Assembly: GCF_019904295.1 (NCBI RefSeq)
Contig: NZ_CP065359.1
Span: 124,001 to 188,000 of the forward strand
Source: Ruegeria sp. SCSIO 43209
Lineage (GTDB): Bacteria; Pseudomonadota; Alphaproteobacteria; Rhodobacterales; Rhodobacteraceae
Direction: 5' to 3'
DNA: 64,000 nt
How positions within the stretch are numbered: position 1 is the stretch's first letter; every line of letters begins with the position of its first letter. The position numbers and the translations under genes are program-made. Positions 56,298 to 64,000 of the stretch are shown here, in pieces. Under the pieces are notes generated by a model. That model worked only from the letters and a program-made list of their open reading frames with translations. It was not told where the DNA came from and did not search any database.

Positions 56298-56593
56298 GCG
56301 TTGGGCGGCAATGCTTCGGCCAGTGTTTCATAAGACTGGCCTGAGGCGATCAGGCAGGTCACACCTTCCGGCAAGGTCACAACAATGGTCCAGCTGCCGG
56401 TTTGGTCCGAGGCAAAAACCTCCATCACCGCTCCCCGACGCGCAATACCGATGCCTCGTCGGGTTTCGCCATATGACTTTGTCAATCGCTTGATCACGTC
56501 TTCGCGTGGCGCACAATTCTGTGCGCTGACTTGTTGCGCTGCCAGTACCATGATGCCCAAGCCAATCGTCATTTTCAGCATAATCGTTTTCAT
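56294..56593 (-). CDS. hypothetical secreted protein
   Basis: A 99-residue product with a signal peptide (KTIMLKMTIGLGIMVLAAQQVSAQ, cleavage near residue 25). The mature part has two cysteines (QNCAPRE and VTCLIASGQSYETL) likely to form a disulfide. It is similar to small periplasmic proteins of Rhodobacteraceae with a CxxR...SYGE pattern. Function unknown. Its stop codon interlocks with that of the TauE gene. Confidence 0.68.
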
Positions 56594-56670
56594 TGGTCAC
56601 CCCTTTCAAGCTCTTCCTCAAAGCAGCGTGCCGTAGGCAAAAGGACATCGCGTTAAGGCAACGCACGTTG

Positions 56671-56696
56671 CGCAGCGCAGGAAATGCTGCGCTGCG
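56671..56696. promoter_or_regulatory. strong hairpin in the mcl2 upstream region
   Basis: CGCAGCGCAG (56671-56680) and CTGCGCTGCG (56687-56696) form a perfect 10-bp stem around GAAATG. GCGATTTTGTT follows on the plus strand. No gene ends just before it on that strand, and the mcl2 start is 72 bases downstream. It could be a leader attenuator, an operator, or the remote terminator of the TauE gene. Confidence 0.5.
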
Positions 56697-56768
56697 GCGA
56701 TTTTGTTCTTGAACTTTCCGTCAAAAAATGCCCCATTCCGCGCAACATTATTTCAATGGGAGAGTCCA

Positions 56769-57626
56769 GTGGACCCGCGCCAACGCCCCTATCGCTCGGT
56801 ACTATACATCCCCGGCTCGCGTGAACGCGCGCTTGATAAGGCCCGCACATTGCCGGTGGACGCCATCATCTTTGATCTTGAAGACGCGGTTGCGGCTGAT
56901 GAGAAAGAGAACGCGCGCGAGACCCTCAAGGCGGCTTTGGCCGCCGGAGGCTATGGCGCTCGGGTCAAGATCGTGCGGATCAACGGGCTTGATACCGAAT
57001 GGGGGCGCGCGGATGCCGAAGCCGTGCGCGAGATGGATGCAGATGCCGTTCTGTTGCCAAAGGTGAGTTCTGCTGCGGATGTGGATGCGCTGACCTCAAT
57101 CACCGGAGACCTGCCGATCTGGGCGATGATGGAGACGCCGCGCGGGATGCTGAACGCAGCTGAAATTGCCGCACATCCGCTGATGGCAGGCTTTGTCATG
57201 GGGACCAACGATCTTGCGAAAGAGCTGCAGACGCGCTTCCGCCCCGACCGTTTGCCGATGATGACCTCGCTTGGCCTGTGCCTGTTGGCGGCCAAGGCAG
57301 AGGGGCTGATCATCGTCGATGGCGTCTACAATGCCTTCAAGGACACCGACGGTCTGGCCGCCGAGTGTGCCCAGGGCCGCGACATGGGCTTTGATGGCAA
57401 AACCCTGATCCACCCGGCCCAGGTCGACATCGCAAACTCCGCCTTTGCCCCTTCCGAGGATGAGATTGATCTGGCTCGCCGTCAGATTGCCGCTTTCGAG
57501 GAAACCGAGTCGCAGGGGCAGGGGGTCGCCGTTGTCGATGGCAAGATTGTTGAAAACCTACACGTTGTAACTGCCCGCGAAACTCTGGCAAAAGCAGAGG
57601 CGATAGTAGCTTTGCAAGCGGGGTAA
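56769..57626 (+). CDS. mcl2: (3S)-malyl-CoA thioesterase (HpcH/HpaI aldolase family)
   Basis: In Rhodobacter sphaeroides, Mcl2 hydrolyses malyl-CoA to malate and CoA, pulling the ethylmalonyl-CoA pathway forward. The 285 residues (GTG at 56769 with GGGAGAG upstream) match the length I recall for Mcl2. CoA-lyase-type motifs are RSVLYIPGSRERAL, AIIFDLEDAVAADEK, WAMMETPRGMLNA and GFDGKTLIHPAQV. A malyl-CoA lyase (Mcl1) is the alternative, but that is longer, about 318. The mch gene four positions on supports the pathway call. Confidence 0.85.
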   Translation: MDPRQRPYRSVLYIPGSRERALDKARTLPVDAIIFDLEDAVAADEKENARETLKAALAAGGYGARVKIVRINGLDTEWGRADAEAVREMDADAVLLPKVSSAADVDALTSITGDLPIWAMMETPRGMLNAAEIAAHPLMAGFVMGTNDLAKELQTRFRPDRLPMMTSLGLCLLAAKAEGLIIVDGVYNAFKDTDGLAAECAQGRDMGFDGKTLIHPAQVDIANSAFAPSEDEIDLARRQIAAFEETESQGQGVAVVDGKIVENLHVVTARETLAKAEAIVALQAG

Positions 57627-57632
57627 GCCAGT

Positions 57633-58187
57633 ATGGGCTTTGTTCTTCTGATCCTTGGTGTGGCACTTTGGTGGGCCGCACATCTTTTTAAGCGCGCGAT
57701 GCCGGAACCACGTGCCGCCATGGGCGACGCGGGCAAGGGCGTCGTGGCGCTCGCCTTGGTGGCCTCGGTATTGTTGATGATCTTCGGTTATCGCATGACC
57801 GATTTCATATATGTCTGGGCGCCGCCAACCTTTCTGATTCACGTCAACAACCTGCTGGTGTTGATCGCGTTCTATCTGGCCAGCCCTGCGGGAACCAAAG
57901 GTCGCCTGTTGAACAAGGTCCGTCACCCCATGCTGGGTGGCTTTAAACTCTGGGCCTTTGCGCACCTGTTGGTGAACGGTGATCTGGCGTCGATCATCCT
58001 GTTTGGTGGCTTGCTGGCCTGGGCGATTGTCGAAGTGATCGTGATCAACAAATCCGAACCAGACTGGGCGCCGGGCGAACCCGGCACATACGGCAAAGAT
58101 GCCATGTTCTTTGTGGGCTCCATCGTGCTGCTGGGCGTTGTGGGCTATATTCACGGGCTGGTTGGTCCGTCTCCGTTTGGTGGTTAA
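57633..58187 (+). CDS. NnrU family membrane protein
   Basis: A 184-residue protein with about five membrane helices (FVLLILGVALWWAAHLF, VALALVASVLLMIFGY, NLLVLIAFYLA, ASIILFGGLLAWAIVEVI, FFVGSIVLLGVVGYIHG). The RHPMLGGFKLWAFAHLLVNGD motif is characteristic of NnrU, first found near nitrite and nitric oxide reductase regulation. No denitrification gene is present, so a link to nitrogen oxides is unproven. It starts 7 bases after mcl2 and is part of that cluster. Confidence 0.87.
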   Translation: MGFVLLILGVALWWAAHLFKRAMPEPRAAMGDAGKGVVALALVASVLLMIFGYRMTDFIYVWAPPTFLIHVNNLLVLIAFYLASPAGTKGRLLNKVRHPMLGGFKLWAFAHLLVNGDLASIILFGGLLAWAIVEVIVINKSEPDWAPGEPGTYGKDAMFFVGSIVLLGVVGYIHGLVGPSPFGG

Positions 58188-58199
58188 GGGGCCTAATCA

Positions 58200-58406
58200 A
58201 TGGCGAAACTTTATCGTTTGTTGACCGAGGAAGACACATCAGCCTTCTGCCACAAGGTCTCGGACGCGTTGGCAAAGGGATGGGAGCTTTATGGCGACCC
58301 GTCCTATGCCTTTGACGCCGCAAATAACGTGATGCGTTGCGCGCAGGCTGTGACCAAAGAGGTCGCCGCTGATTACACCCCCGACATGAAACTGGGACAG
58401 CAATAA
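58200..58406 (+). CDS. DUF1737 domain-containing protein
   Basis: A 68-residue soluble protein (MAKLYRLLTEEDTSAFCHKV, KGWELYGDPSYAFDAANNVM) matching the small DUF1737 family. It lies between nnrU and mch, and its stop overlaps the mch start (TAATG). Function unknown. Confidence 0.85.
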   Translation: MAKLYRLLTEEDTSAFCHKVSDALAKGWELYGDPSYAFDAANNVMRCAQAVTKEVAADYTPDMKLGQQ

Positions 58407-59434
58407 TGGCAAAAACCAATCCGGGTAACTTTTTCGAGGATTATTCAGTCGGGCAGATCCTGCATCACGCCGTGCCGCGCACGGTGACCGAAGGCGAGCG
58501 CGCGTTGTACCACGCGCTCTACCCTGCACGACATGCGCTCTATTCCTCGGATGAGTTCGCCCGGAATTGTGGCCTGCCGCAAAGCCCGATTGATGATCTG
58601 GCGGCGTTCCATGTGGTATTCGGCAAAACGGTTCCCGATATCTCGCTGAACGCGGTCGCCAATCTGGGCTATGCCGAGGGTCGCTGGCTGAAACCGGTCT
58701 ATCCCGGCGATACCTTGCGCGCCGAATCCGAGGTGATCGGCCTCAAGCAAAACTCAAACGGCAAAACCGGCGTCGTCTGGGTCCGCACCCGCGGGCTGAA
58801 CCAGCGCGACGAAGTGGTGATCGAGTATGTTCGCTGGGTCATGGTGCGCAAATCAAACCTCGACGCGCCTGCACCAGAGACGGTGGTGCCCAATCTGAAA
58901 AAGGCGCTTGATGTCAGCGATCTGGTGGTACCACCGGGGCTCGATTTCTCGAAATACAATTTTGTACAATCCGGCGAAAACCACCGCTGGGATGCGTACA
59001 ACACGGAAGAAACGATTGATCACGTCGATGGCGCGACCGTCGAAGAGGCCGAGCACATGCTGGCCACCCGCCTGTGGCAGAACACCGCCAAAGTGCATTT
59101 CGACCTCACCTTCCGTCCAGAGGGACGGTTGATCTATGGCGGCCACGTTATCTCAATGGCGCGTGCCTTGTCGTTTAATGGCCTCGCGAATGCGCAGATG
59201 ATCGTTGGTCTGAACGGAGGTGCCCACGCCAACCCTTGTTTCTCGGGCGATACGATCAAAGCCTGGTCCGAGGTTTTGGACAAGGCCGAGACCGGAACTC
59301 CCGGAATCGGTGCCATCCGCTTGCGCCTTGTTGCGACCAAAGGCGGCGAGCCCTTCGTTCTGCGCAATGACGAGGGGAGATATCTTCCTAACGTTCTGCT
59401 AGATTTGGATTATTGGGCTCTTATGCCGATGTAG
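58406..59434 (+). CDS. mch: mesaconyl-CoA hydratase (beta-methylmalyl-CoA dehydratase), MaoC family
   Basis: Hydrates mesaconyl-C1-CoA to beta-methylmalyl-CoA in the ethylmalonyl-CoA pathway. The 342 residues contain two hot-dog halves. The first begins NPGNFFEDYSVGQILHHAVP with YPARHALYSSDEFA. The second has FDLTFRPEGRLIYGGHVISMARALSFNG and GGAHANPCFSGDTIKAWSEV. The length matches the R. sphaeroides enzyme I recall (about 343). It is translationally coupled to the DUF1737 gene and lies in one cluster with mcl2. Confidence 0.88.
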   Translation: MAKTNPGNFFEDYSVGQILHHAVPRTVTEGERALYHALYPARHALYSSDEFARNCGLPQSPIDDLAAFHVVFGKTVPDISLNAVANLGYAEGRWLKPVYPGDTLRAESEVIGLKQNSNGKTGVVWVRTRGLNQRDEVVIEYVRWVMVRKSNLDAPAPETVVPNLKKALDVSDLVVPPGLDFSKYNFVQSGENHRWDAYNTEETIDHVDGATVEEAEHMLATRLWQNTAKVHFDLTFRPEGRLIYGGHVISMARALSFNGLANAQMIVGLNGGAHANPCFSGDTIKAWSEVLDKAETGTPGIGAIRLRLVATKGGEPFVLRNDEGRYLPNVLLDLDYWALMPM

Positions 59435-59500
59435 CCAATGCCTTCTGGCGGCTGACATTCAAGTGATCACGGTCCGCGAAATCCATGCTACGCTTGGCGC

Positions 59501-60172
59501 ATGATGATGTTTCGTGCGCTCGCCGCCAGCCTGTATCTGGCATCTCAGGCCTATGCTTGTGATTTGGCTCTGGCCTTGGCCGTAGACGTTTCAGGCTCGG
59601 TTGATTCCGAGGAATATCGTATCCAAATGGACGGTCTTGCCGCAGGTCTGCGGGACCCTATCGTATCCGAGGCCTTGGTGCGCGGACAGGCTCGGCTGAT
59701 GCTCGTGCAATGGACAGGCAGTTCTCGCCAGAGGATCACGATCCCCTGGACCCGGATCGATAGTTTTAACACCTTGGACAGTTTTGCTGATCAGGTCGCA
59801 GCTGATCCTCGTGTCTGGCGTAACTTCTCAACTGCGATAGGTGAGGCGCTCGATATGACGGTTGCCAGCTTTGACGACGTGCCCGAATGCGAAAGGCATC
59901 TTATTGATCTTTCGGGCGACGGAATTTCGAATGAAGGAATCGAGCCGTCGACCATCCACGCCAAACTGCGGGATCGCGGCATCACCGTGAACGCGATCGC
60001 GATTGAAGAAAGTGAACCCGATCTGACAGCCTATTTCTTCGAGAACGTCATCGTTGGCGAGGGGGCCTTTGTCGTCTCTGCAGCAGGCTTCGCGGATTAT
60101 CCCGAACGTATTCGCAAGAAGCTTTTACGCGAGGTGACACAGCAGACTGCAGGGCTGACGCCGCTCCAATAA
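59501..60172 (+). CDS. DUF1194 (von Willebrand factor A-like) secreted protein
   Basis: A 223-residue protein with a signal peptide (MFRALAASLYLASQAYA) and a vWA-type fold. The metal-site motif is DVSGSVDSEEY, followed by LIDLSGDGISNEG and VNAIAIEESEPD. The cysteines at residues 20 and about 129 (PECERHL) may pair. The DUF1194 family is periplasmic or secreted with unknown role. A single GTGATCAC palindrome (59463-59470) lies 30 bases before the start. Downstream is the sdh control region. Confidence 0.82.
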   Translation: MMMFRALAASLYLASQAYACDLALALAVDVSGSVDSEEYRIQMDGLAAGLRDPIVSEALVRGQARLMLVQWTGSSRQRITIPWTRIDSFNTLDSFADQVAADPRVWRNFSTAIGEALDMTVASFDDVPECERHLIDLSGDGISNEGIEPSTIHAKLRDRGITVNAIAIEESEPDLTAYFFENVIVGEGAFVVSAAGFADYPERIRKKLLREVTQQTAGLTPLQ

Positions 60173-60178
60173 TAGATT

Positions 60179-60266
60179 CGTGATCACATTGCTTTTTCAT
60201 TGAAAACGCTAACATTGGCGGTATCGAATGTGATTTGTGATCACGAGAATATTTTGTGTGATCACA
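60179..60266. promoter_or_regulatory. TGTGATCACA-type operators upstream of sdhC
   Basis: Three related palindromes: CGTGATCACA (60179-60188), TGTGATCACG (60236-60245) and the perfect TGTGATCACA (60257-60266). The last two have starts 21 bases apart, exactly as upstream of sucC, and end 113 bases before the sdhC start (108 for sucC). The region 60173-60379 has no ORF. A common regulator is likely. Confidence 0.78.
60201..60214. promoter_or_regulatory. possible LacI-family operator upstream of sdhC
   Basis: TGAAAACGCTAACA differs at two positions from the palindrome TGTTAACGCTAACA, which has the core expected of LacI-family carbon regulators (A-A/G-C-G-C/T-T). CceR is such a regulator reported to control TCA genes in Rhodobacter. 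It lies between the first and second TGTGATCACA-type sites. The assignment is tentative. Confidence 0.4.
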
Positions 60267-60379
60267 AACGCGGCTTATCAGCGATTTTGTGTTAAATTTA
60301 CTGGATTTTGCACCTGCAGCGCGTGACAGAGTCGTAAAAAACAGTAAAACGTTCGGTAGCCAACCGAAAAGGAGCCAAC

Positions 60380-60763
60380 ATGGCCGATGTAAATCGAGGC
60401 AACCGCCCGCTTTCTCCACATTTGACGATCTATCGTCCACAGATGACGTCCATATCTTCGATTATGGTGCGCATCACGGGTCTTGCGTCTTTTGGTTTGG
60501 CTTTGTTGGTCGTCTGGTGGTTACTTGCTGCGGCCACATCGGAAAGCGCCTTTGAGCTGATCAATGGATTGATGACCAGTTTCCTGGGTGATCTGATCAT
60601 GTTCGGCGCGGCTTGGGCCATTTTCTATCACATGCTGGGCCGTTTGCGGCACGTCATCTGGGATCTGGGATATTGCGTGAATGTTGAAGTGTCCGAGAAG
60701 ATGGGCATTGGCATGTTCGTGCTGGCAACTGTCCTGGCTCTGATCACAGCCGTAGCGCTTTAA
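60380..60763 (+). CDS. sdhC: succinate dehydrogenase cytochrome b556 subunit
   Basis: Membrane anchor of complex II, 127 residues with three helices. The quinone-site segment RPLSPHLTIYRPQMTSISSIMVRITG (serine and arginine ligands) is followed by the heme-ligand histidine in FYHMLGRLRHVIWDLGY. The ATG at 60380 follows AAAGGAGCC. It starts the sdhC-sdhD-sdhA-sdhB operon. Confidence 0.95.
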   Translation: MADVNRGNRPLSPHLTIYRPQMTSISSIMVRITGLASFGLALLVVWWLLAAATSESAFELINGLMTSFLGDLIMFGAAWAIFYHMLGRLRHVIWDLGYCVNVEVSEKMGIGMFVLATVLALITAVAL

Positions 60764-60776
60764 GGGGAGGTTCGCG

Positions 60777-61160
60777 ATGCAGTTTCTCACAGACCGTAAA
60801 CGCGCGCAGGGCATGGGGGCCGGACGTGCAGGTACACATCACCACTGGCAAATGATGCTCAGCTCGGCGGCATTGGTCATCCTTGTTCCGCTGTTTGTAT
60901 TTACCTTCGGGCACGCCCTAGGCGGAACCTACGAAGAGGCTCTGACCTATTACAGCCGCCCGTTCCCGGCGATTATCATGGGTCTGACACTGGTTGTTGT
61001 CGTCCCGCATTTGTTGCGCGAAGCCCAGGAAGCGATTGAGGACTACGTGCATGGCGTCGCGGAAAAGCTGGCGCTGATGGCCGCGCAAGCTTTTGCATAC
61101 ACACTCATTGCTGCGGGTCTCTTTGCGCTCGCGCGTCTGGCCCTCGGATATGCGCAGTAA
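60777..61160 (+). CDS. sdhD: succinate dehydrogenase hydrophobic anchor subunit
   Basis: Second membrane anchor, 127 residues with three helices. GAGRAGTHHHWQMMLSSAAL at the start and HLLREAQEAIEDYVHG in the middle fit the alphaproteobacterial SdhD; the histidines and the aspartate-tyrosine pair are candidates for heme and quinone contacts. It begins 13 bases after sdhC behind AGGGGAGG. Confidence 0.93.
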   Translation: MQFLTDRKRAQGMGAGRAGTHHHWQMMLSSAALVILVPLFVFTFGHALGGTYEEALTYYSRPFPAIIMGLTLVVVVPHLLREAQEAIEDYVHGVAEKLALMAAQAFAYTLIAAGLFALARLALGYAQ

Positions 61161-61172
61161 GGAACAAGAACA

Positions 61173-62981
61173 ATGACAGCAGCATATGAATACGAAACCC
61201 ACGAATATGACGTGGTGGTTGTCGGTGCCGGTGGCGCGGGTCTGCGTGCAACATTGGGCATGGCCGAGCAGGGTTTGCGCACCGCTTGCGTAACGAAGGT
61301 ATTCCCGACCCGTTCACACACAGTGGCCGCCCAAGGCGGCATTGCGGCGTCCTTGTCGAATATGGGGCCAGACCATTGGCAGTGGCACATGTATGACACC
61401 GTAAAGGGCTCGGACTGGCTGGGTGACACCGATGCGATGGAATACCTCGCGCGTGAAGCACCCAAAGCCGTATATGAGCTAGAACACTACGGAGTGCCAT
61501 TCAGCCGGACCGAAGAAGGCAAGATCTATCAGCGCCCATTTGGTGGCCACACCACCGAATTTGGCGAAGGCCCCGCTGTGCAGCGGACCTGTGCGGCCGC
61601 CGACCGGACCGGTCATGCGATCCTGCACACGCTGTATGGTCAGTCGCTGAAGAACAACGCTGAGTTCTACATCGAGTATTTCGCCATTGATCTGATAATG
61701 TCTGAGGACGGACAGTGTCAGGGTGTCGTGTGCTGGAAGTTGGACGACGGCACGATGCACGTCTTCAACGCCAAGATGGTTGTTCTGGCGACCGGCGGCT
61801 ATGGCCGCGCCTATTTCAGTGCAACCTCGGCACATACCTGCACCGGCGACGGTGGTGGTATGGTGGCCCGCGCGGGTCTTGCACTGCAGGATATGGAATT
61901 TGTTCAGTTCCACCCAACCGGCATCTACGGATCGGGGTGCCTGATCACTGAAGGTGCACGTGGTGAAGGCGGATACCTGACCAACTCGGAAGGCGAGCGG
62001 TTCATGGAGCGCTATGCGCCCCAGTACAAAGACCTCGCGCCGCGCGACTACGTTAGCCGTTCAATGACCATGGAAATTCGCGAAGGGCGTGGACATGGTG
62101 ACAACGGCGACCACATCCACCTGAACCTCAGCCATTTGCCAGCCGAAGCTTTGGCGGAACGCCTACCGGGCATTTCAGAATCTGCGCGCGTTTTTGCAGG
62201 GGTTGATGTTACCAAAGAACCGATTCCGGTTCTGCCGACCGTGCACTATAACATGGGCGGTATCCCGACGAACTATTGGGGTGAAGTTCTGAACCCGACA
62301 GCCGACAACCCGACCGCCGTGGTCCCTGGCCTGATGGCTGTGGGCGAGGCCGGGTGTGCCTCGGTTCACGGGGCAAACCGTCTTGGTTCAAACTCGCTGA
62401 TCGACCTCGTGGTCTTTGGCCGCGCTGCGGCGATCCGAGCGGGCAAAGTTGTGGATGCCGACGCGTCGAACCCGGTTCTGAACCAGGCCTCTGTCGATAA
62501 GGCGTTTGACAGGTTCGATGCGGCGCGCAACGCCAGCGGTGCAATTCCAACCGCAGATCTGCGGCTTGAGATGCAGCGCACCATGCAAGAGGACGCGGCG
62601 GTTTTCCGCACCTCGAAGACCATGGCTGAGGGCGTCGAGAAGATGACTGCGATCGCCGCCAAGATGGATGATCTGAAGGTTTCTGACAGATCGTTGGTCT
62701 GGAACAGCGATCTGATGGAGACGCTCGAGCTTACCAACCTGATGCCAAGCGCGCTCGCCACCATCGTTGGTGCCGAAGCTCGTAAGGAATCCCGCGGTGC
62801 GCACGCCCATGAAGATTTCACCGAGCGCGACGATGAGAACTGGCGCGTCCACACGGTCAGCCGTGTCGATGGCAATAAAGTAGAGCTTAGCTACCGTCCG
62901 GTTATCGTTGATCCGCTGACGACCGAAGACGAGGGCGGCATCAGCATGAAAAGAATCGCGCCCAAGGCGCGGACGTTCTAA
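61173..62981 (+). CDS. sdhA: succinate dehydrogenase flavoprotein subunit
   Basis: Catalytic subunit of complex II, 602 residues, with covalently bound FAD. Motifs: FAD-binding [20 protein letters not shown], the FAD-linked histidine in [17 protein letters not shown], the catalytic region [18 protein letters not shown], and [21 protein letters not shown]. It starts 12 bases after sdhD. Confidence 0.97.
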   Translation: MTAAYEYETHEYDVVVVGAGGAGLRATLGMAEQGLRTACVTKVFPTRSHTVAAQGGIAASLSNMGPDHWQWHMYDTVKGSDWLGDTDAMEYLAREAPKAVYELEHYGVPFSRTEEGKIYQRPFGGHTTEFGEGPAVQRTCAAADRTGHAILHTLYGQSLKNNAEFYIEYFAIDLIMSEDGQCQGVVCWKLDDGTMHVFNAKMVVLATGGYGRAYFSATSAHTCTGDGGGMVARAGLALQDMEFVQFHPTGIYGSGCLITEGARGEGGYLTNSEGERFMERYAPQYKDLAPRDYVSRSMTMEIREGRGHGDNGDHIHLNLSHLPAEALAERLPGISESARVFAGVDVTKEPIPVLPTVHYNMGGIPTNYWGEVLNPTADNPTAVVPGLMAVGEAGCASVHGANRLGSNSLIDLVVFGRAAAIRAGKVVDADASNPVLNQASVDKAFDRFDAARNASGAIPTADLRLEMQRTMQEDAAVFRTSKTMAEGVEKMTAIAAKMDDLKVSDRSLVWNSDLMETLELTNLMPSALATIVGAEARKESRGAHAHEDFTERDDENWRVHTVSRVDGNKVELSYRPVIVDPLTTEDEGGISMKRIAPKARTF

Positions 62982-62993
62982 GGAGAGGAACTT

Positions 62994-63773
62994 ATGGTAC
63001 AACTGACCCTCCCCAAGAATTCCCGGATCACCACCGGTAAAACCTGGCCCAAGCCCGACGGCGCGACCAATGTGCGCAAATTCCAGATCTATCGCTGGAA
63101 CCCGGATGATGGCCAGAACCCGCGCGTCGATACTTATTTCGTCGATATGGATACTTGCGGCCCGATGGTTCTGGACGCTCTGATCAAGATCAAGAACGAG
63201 ATTGACCCAACCCTGACTTTCCGCCGGTCCTGCCGCGAGGGCATCTGTGGTTCCTGCGCGATGAATATCGACGGGATCAACACGCTGGCCTGTATCTATG
63301 GCATGGATGAGATCAAGGGCGACGTGAAAATCTATCCGCTGCCTCATATGCCAGTGGTCAAGGACCTGATCCCTGATCTGACTCATTTCTACGCCCAACA
63401 CGCCTCGATCATGCCGTGGCTGGAGACTAAGACCAATCGTCCGGCAAAAGAGTGGAAGCAATCCATCGAAGACCGCAAGAAATTGGATGGTCTCTATGAA
63501 TGTGTGATGTGTGCCAGTTGTTCGACCTCGTGCCCCAGCTACTGGTGGAACGGCGACCGTTATCTCGGCCCTGCCGCGCTGCTGCATGCTTACCGCTGGA
63601 TCATCGACAGTCGGGATGAGGCCACCGGTGAGCGCTTGGACGAGTTGGAAGATCCGTTCAAGCTGTATCGCTGCCACACCATCATGAACTGCGCCAAGAC
63701 CTGCCCCAAGGGTCTGAATCCGGCCAAAGCGATTGCAGAAATCAAGAAGATGATGGTGGACCGCGCGGTCTGA
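62994..63773 (+). CDS. sdhB: succinate dehydrogenase iron-sulfur subunit
   Basis: Carries three iron-sulfur clusters from FAD to quinone, 259 residues. The [2Fe-2S] ligands are in [15 protein letters not shown] with a later TLAC. The [4Fe-4S] ligands are in [15 protein letters not shown] and the [3Fe-4S] ligands in [17 protein letters not shown]. It follows sdhA by 12 bases with AGGAGAGG upstream. A short hairpin lies downstream. Confidence 0.97.
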   Translation: MVQLTLPKNSRITTGKTWPKPDGATNVRKFQIYRWNPDDGQNPRVDTYFVDMDTCGPMVLDALIKIKNEIDPTLTFRRSCREGICGSCAMNIDGINTLACIYGMDEIKGDVKIYPLPHMPVVKDLIPDLTHFYAQHASIMPWLETKTNRPAKEWKQSIEDRKKLDGLYECVMCASCSTSCPSYWWNGDRYLGPAALLHAYRWIIDSRDEATGERLDELEDPFKLYRCHTIMNCAKTCPKGLNPAKAIAEIKKMMVDRAV

Positions 63774-63793
63774 TCGTGCACTAAATCAACGCG

Positions 63794-63812
63794 CTTGCCG
63801 AGTTGCGGCAAG
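63794..63812. terminator. possible terminator hairpin after sdhB
   Basis: CTTGCCG (63794-63800) and CGGCAAG (63806-63812) form a 7-bp stem around AGTTG, 20 bases after the sdhB stop. No T-run follows, so termination is uncertain. Confidence 0.4.
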
Positions 63813-63910
63813 TGCATGCCGCCTCTGCAAAACTATGCGATGCGTTTATTCTCCTGCGGTTCTAAGTTTGCTGCAGGGAGGAGTGATGAGTTCGAAAAGA
63901 GGTCACTCCG

Positions 63911-64000
63911 ATGAGCAGGCAAAACAAAAAACACGACGCGGCCAAAGCTCTGGAATTGCTGGAGCAAGCCTGGGCTTACTATACGCCCGAGCCCAAAGTT
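63911..64000 (+). CDS. hypothetical protein, N-terminal part (partial)
   Basis: The ATG at 63911 opens a frame that runs off the window: MSRQNKKHDAAKALELLEQA, then WAYYTPEPKV. It looks like a short basic start and an amphipathic helix. An ATG at 63886 in another frame, right behind GGGAGGAG, is an alternative, but that protein is low-complexity and basic. Small proteins of this form follow sdhB in related genomes as far as I recall. Function unknown. Confidence 0.6.
   Translation, partial: MSRQNKKHDAAKALELLEQAWAYYTPEPKV

Noticed and set aside
62388..63677. 429-residue open frame antisense to sdhA and sdhB
   Set aside because: It is the complement of two strongly conserved genes and has no recognisable domain; long antisense frames are common in GC-rich DNA.

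Overview
The window reads as chromosomal backbone of a marine alphaproteobacterium of the Rhodobacteraceae (Roseobacter group, Ruegeria/Phaeobacter-like). The support is moderately high GC, the gene order lpd-sucB-sucA-sucD-sucC-mdh...mcl2-nnrU-DUF1737-mch...sdhCDAB, an alphaproteobacterial 44-residue aa3 oxidase subunit IV, and family proteins typical of this group (DUF6173, TIGR02302/DUF4175, DUF1194). This assignment rests on recognition of families and synteny from memory, not on a search. I see no tRNA, rRNA, CRISPR array, prophage or insertion sequence.

Layout. 1-3866: end of an RND efflux adaptor and its permease. 3833-6746: NUDIX hydrolase, DsbD-N-like periplasmic protein, YqgE/AlgH, Sua5. 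6879-12526: acyl-CoA dehydrogenase (possible DmdC type), MBL hydrolase, DUF6173, a membrane glycerophosphodiesterase and a secreted protein with a phospholipase-A2-like CCxxHD motif. 12595-14411: tiny COX subunit IV, a lipoprotein and AzlCD. 14410-17750: molybdenum cofactor operon fdhD-mobA-mobB-moeA. 17747-20396: membrane protein, greA, and a divergent VOC/soxR pair. 20521-26819: ETF-ubiquinone oxidoreductase, TPR protein, ispE, ispB, DUF2007 and a tRNA methyltransferase-like protein. 26944-29145: small coiled-coil protein, EamA exporter, LysR regulator and a 36-residue ORF. 29227-31312: PHB genes phbB and phbA. 31507-35133: EAL protein, small membrane proteins, sterol desaturase-like enzyme and a TlpA thioredoxin. 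35155-41631: argH, two mini-lipoproteins, lysA, a DUF4175 protein and a zinc-ribbon protein. 41814-44719: ftsE-ftsX-plsC and a flavoprotein. 44737-63773: a TCA-cycle superlocus.

The last third is the coherent core. Lpd, SucB and SucA form 2-oxoglutarate dehydrogenase. SucCD, SdhCDAB and Mdh carry carbon from succinyl-CoA to oxaloacetate, with fumarase absent from the window. Mcl2 (malyl-CoA thioesterase) and Mch (mesaconyl-CoA hydratase) belong to the ethylmalonyl-CoA acetate pathway, whose first intermediates overlap with PhbA and PhbB products. ETF-QO passes electrons from acyl-CoA dehydrogenases to ubiquinone. The most interesting non-coding signal is a pair of TGTGATCACA-type palindromes, spaced exactly 21 bp, at almost the same distance upstream of both sucC and sdhC. 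This suggests one regulator for both TCA operons. Other regulatory signals are a MerR-type promoter with a 19-bp spacer between soxR and its divergent VOC gene, a TGC-rich palindrome upstream of phbA that fits a PhaR site, and a strong hairpin in front of mcl2. I did not find a clearly new multi-gene system; the region is mostly housekeeping.
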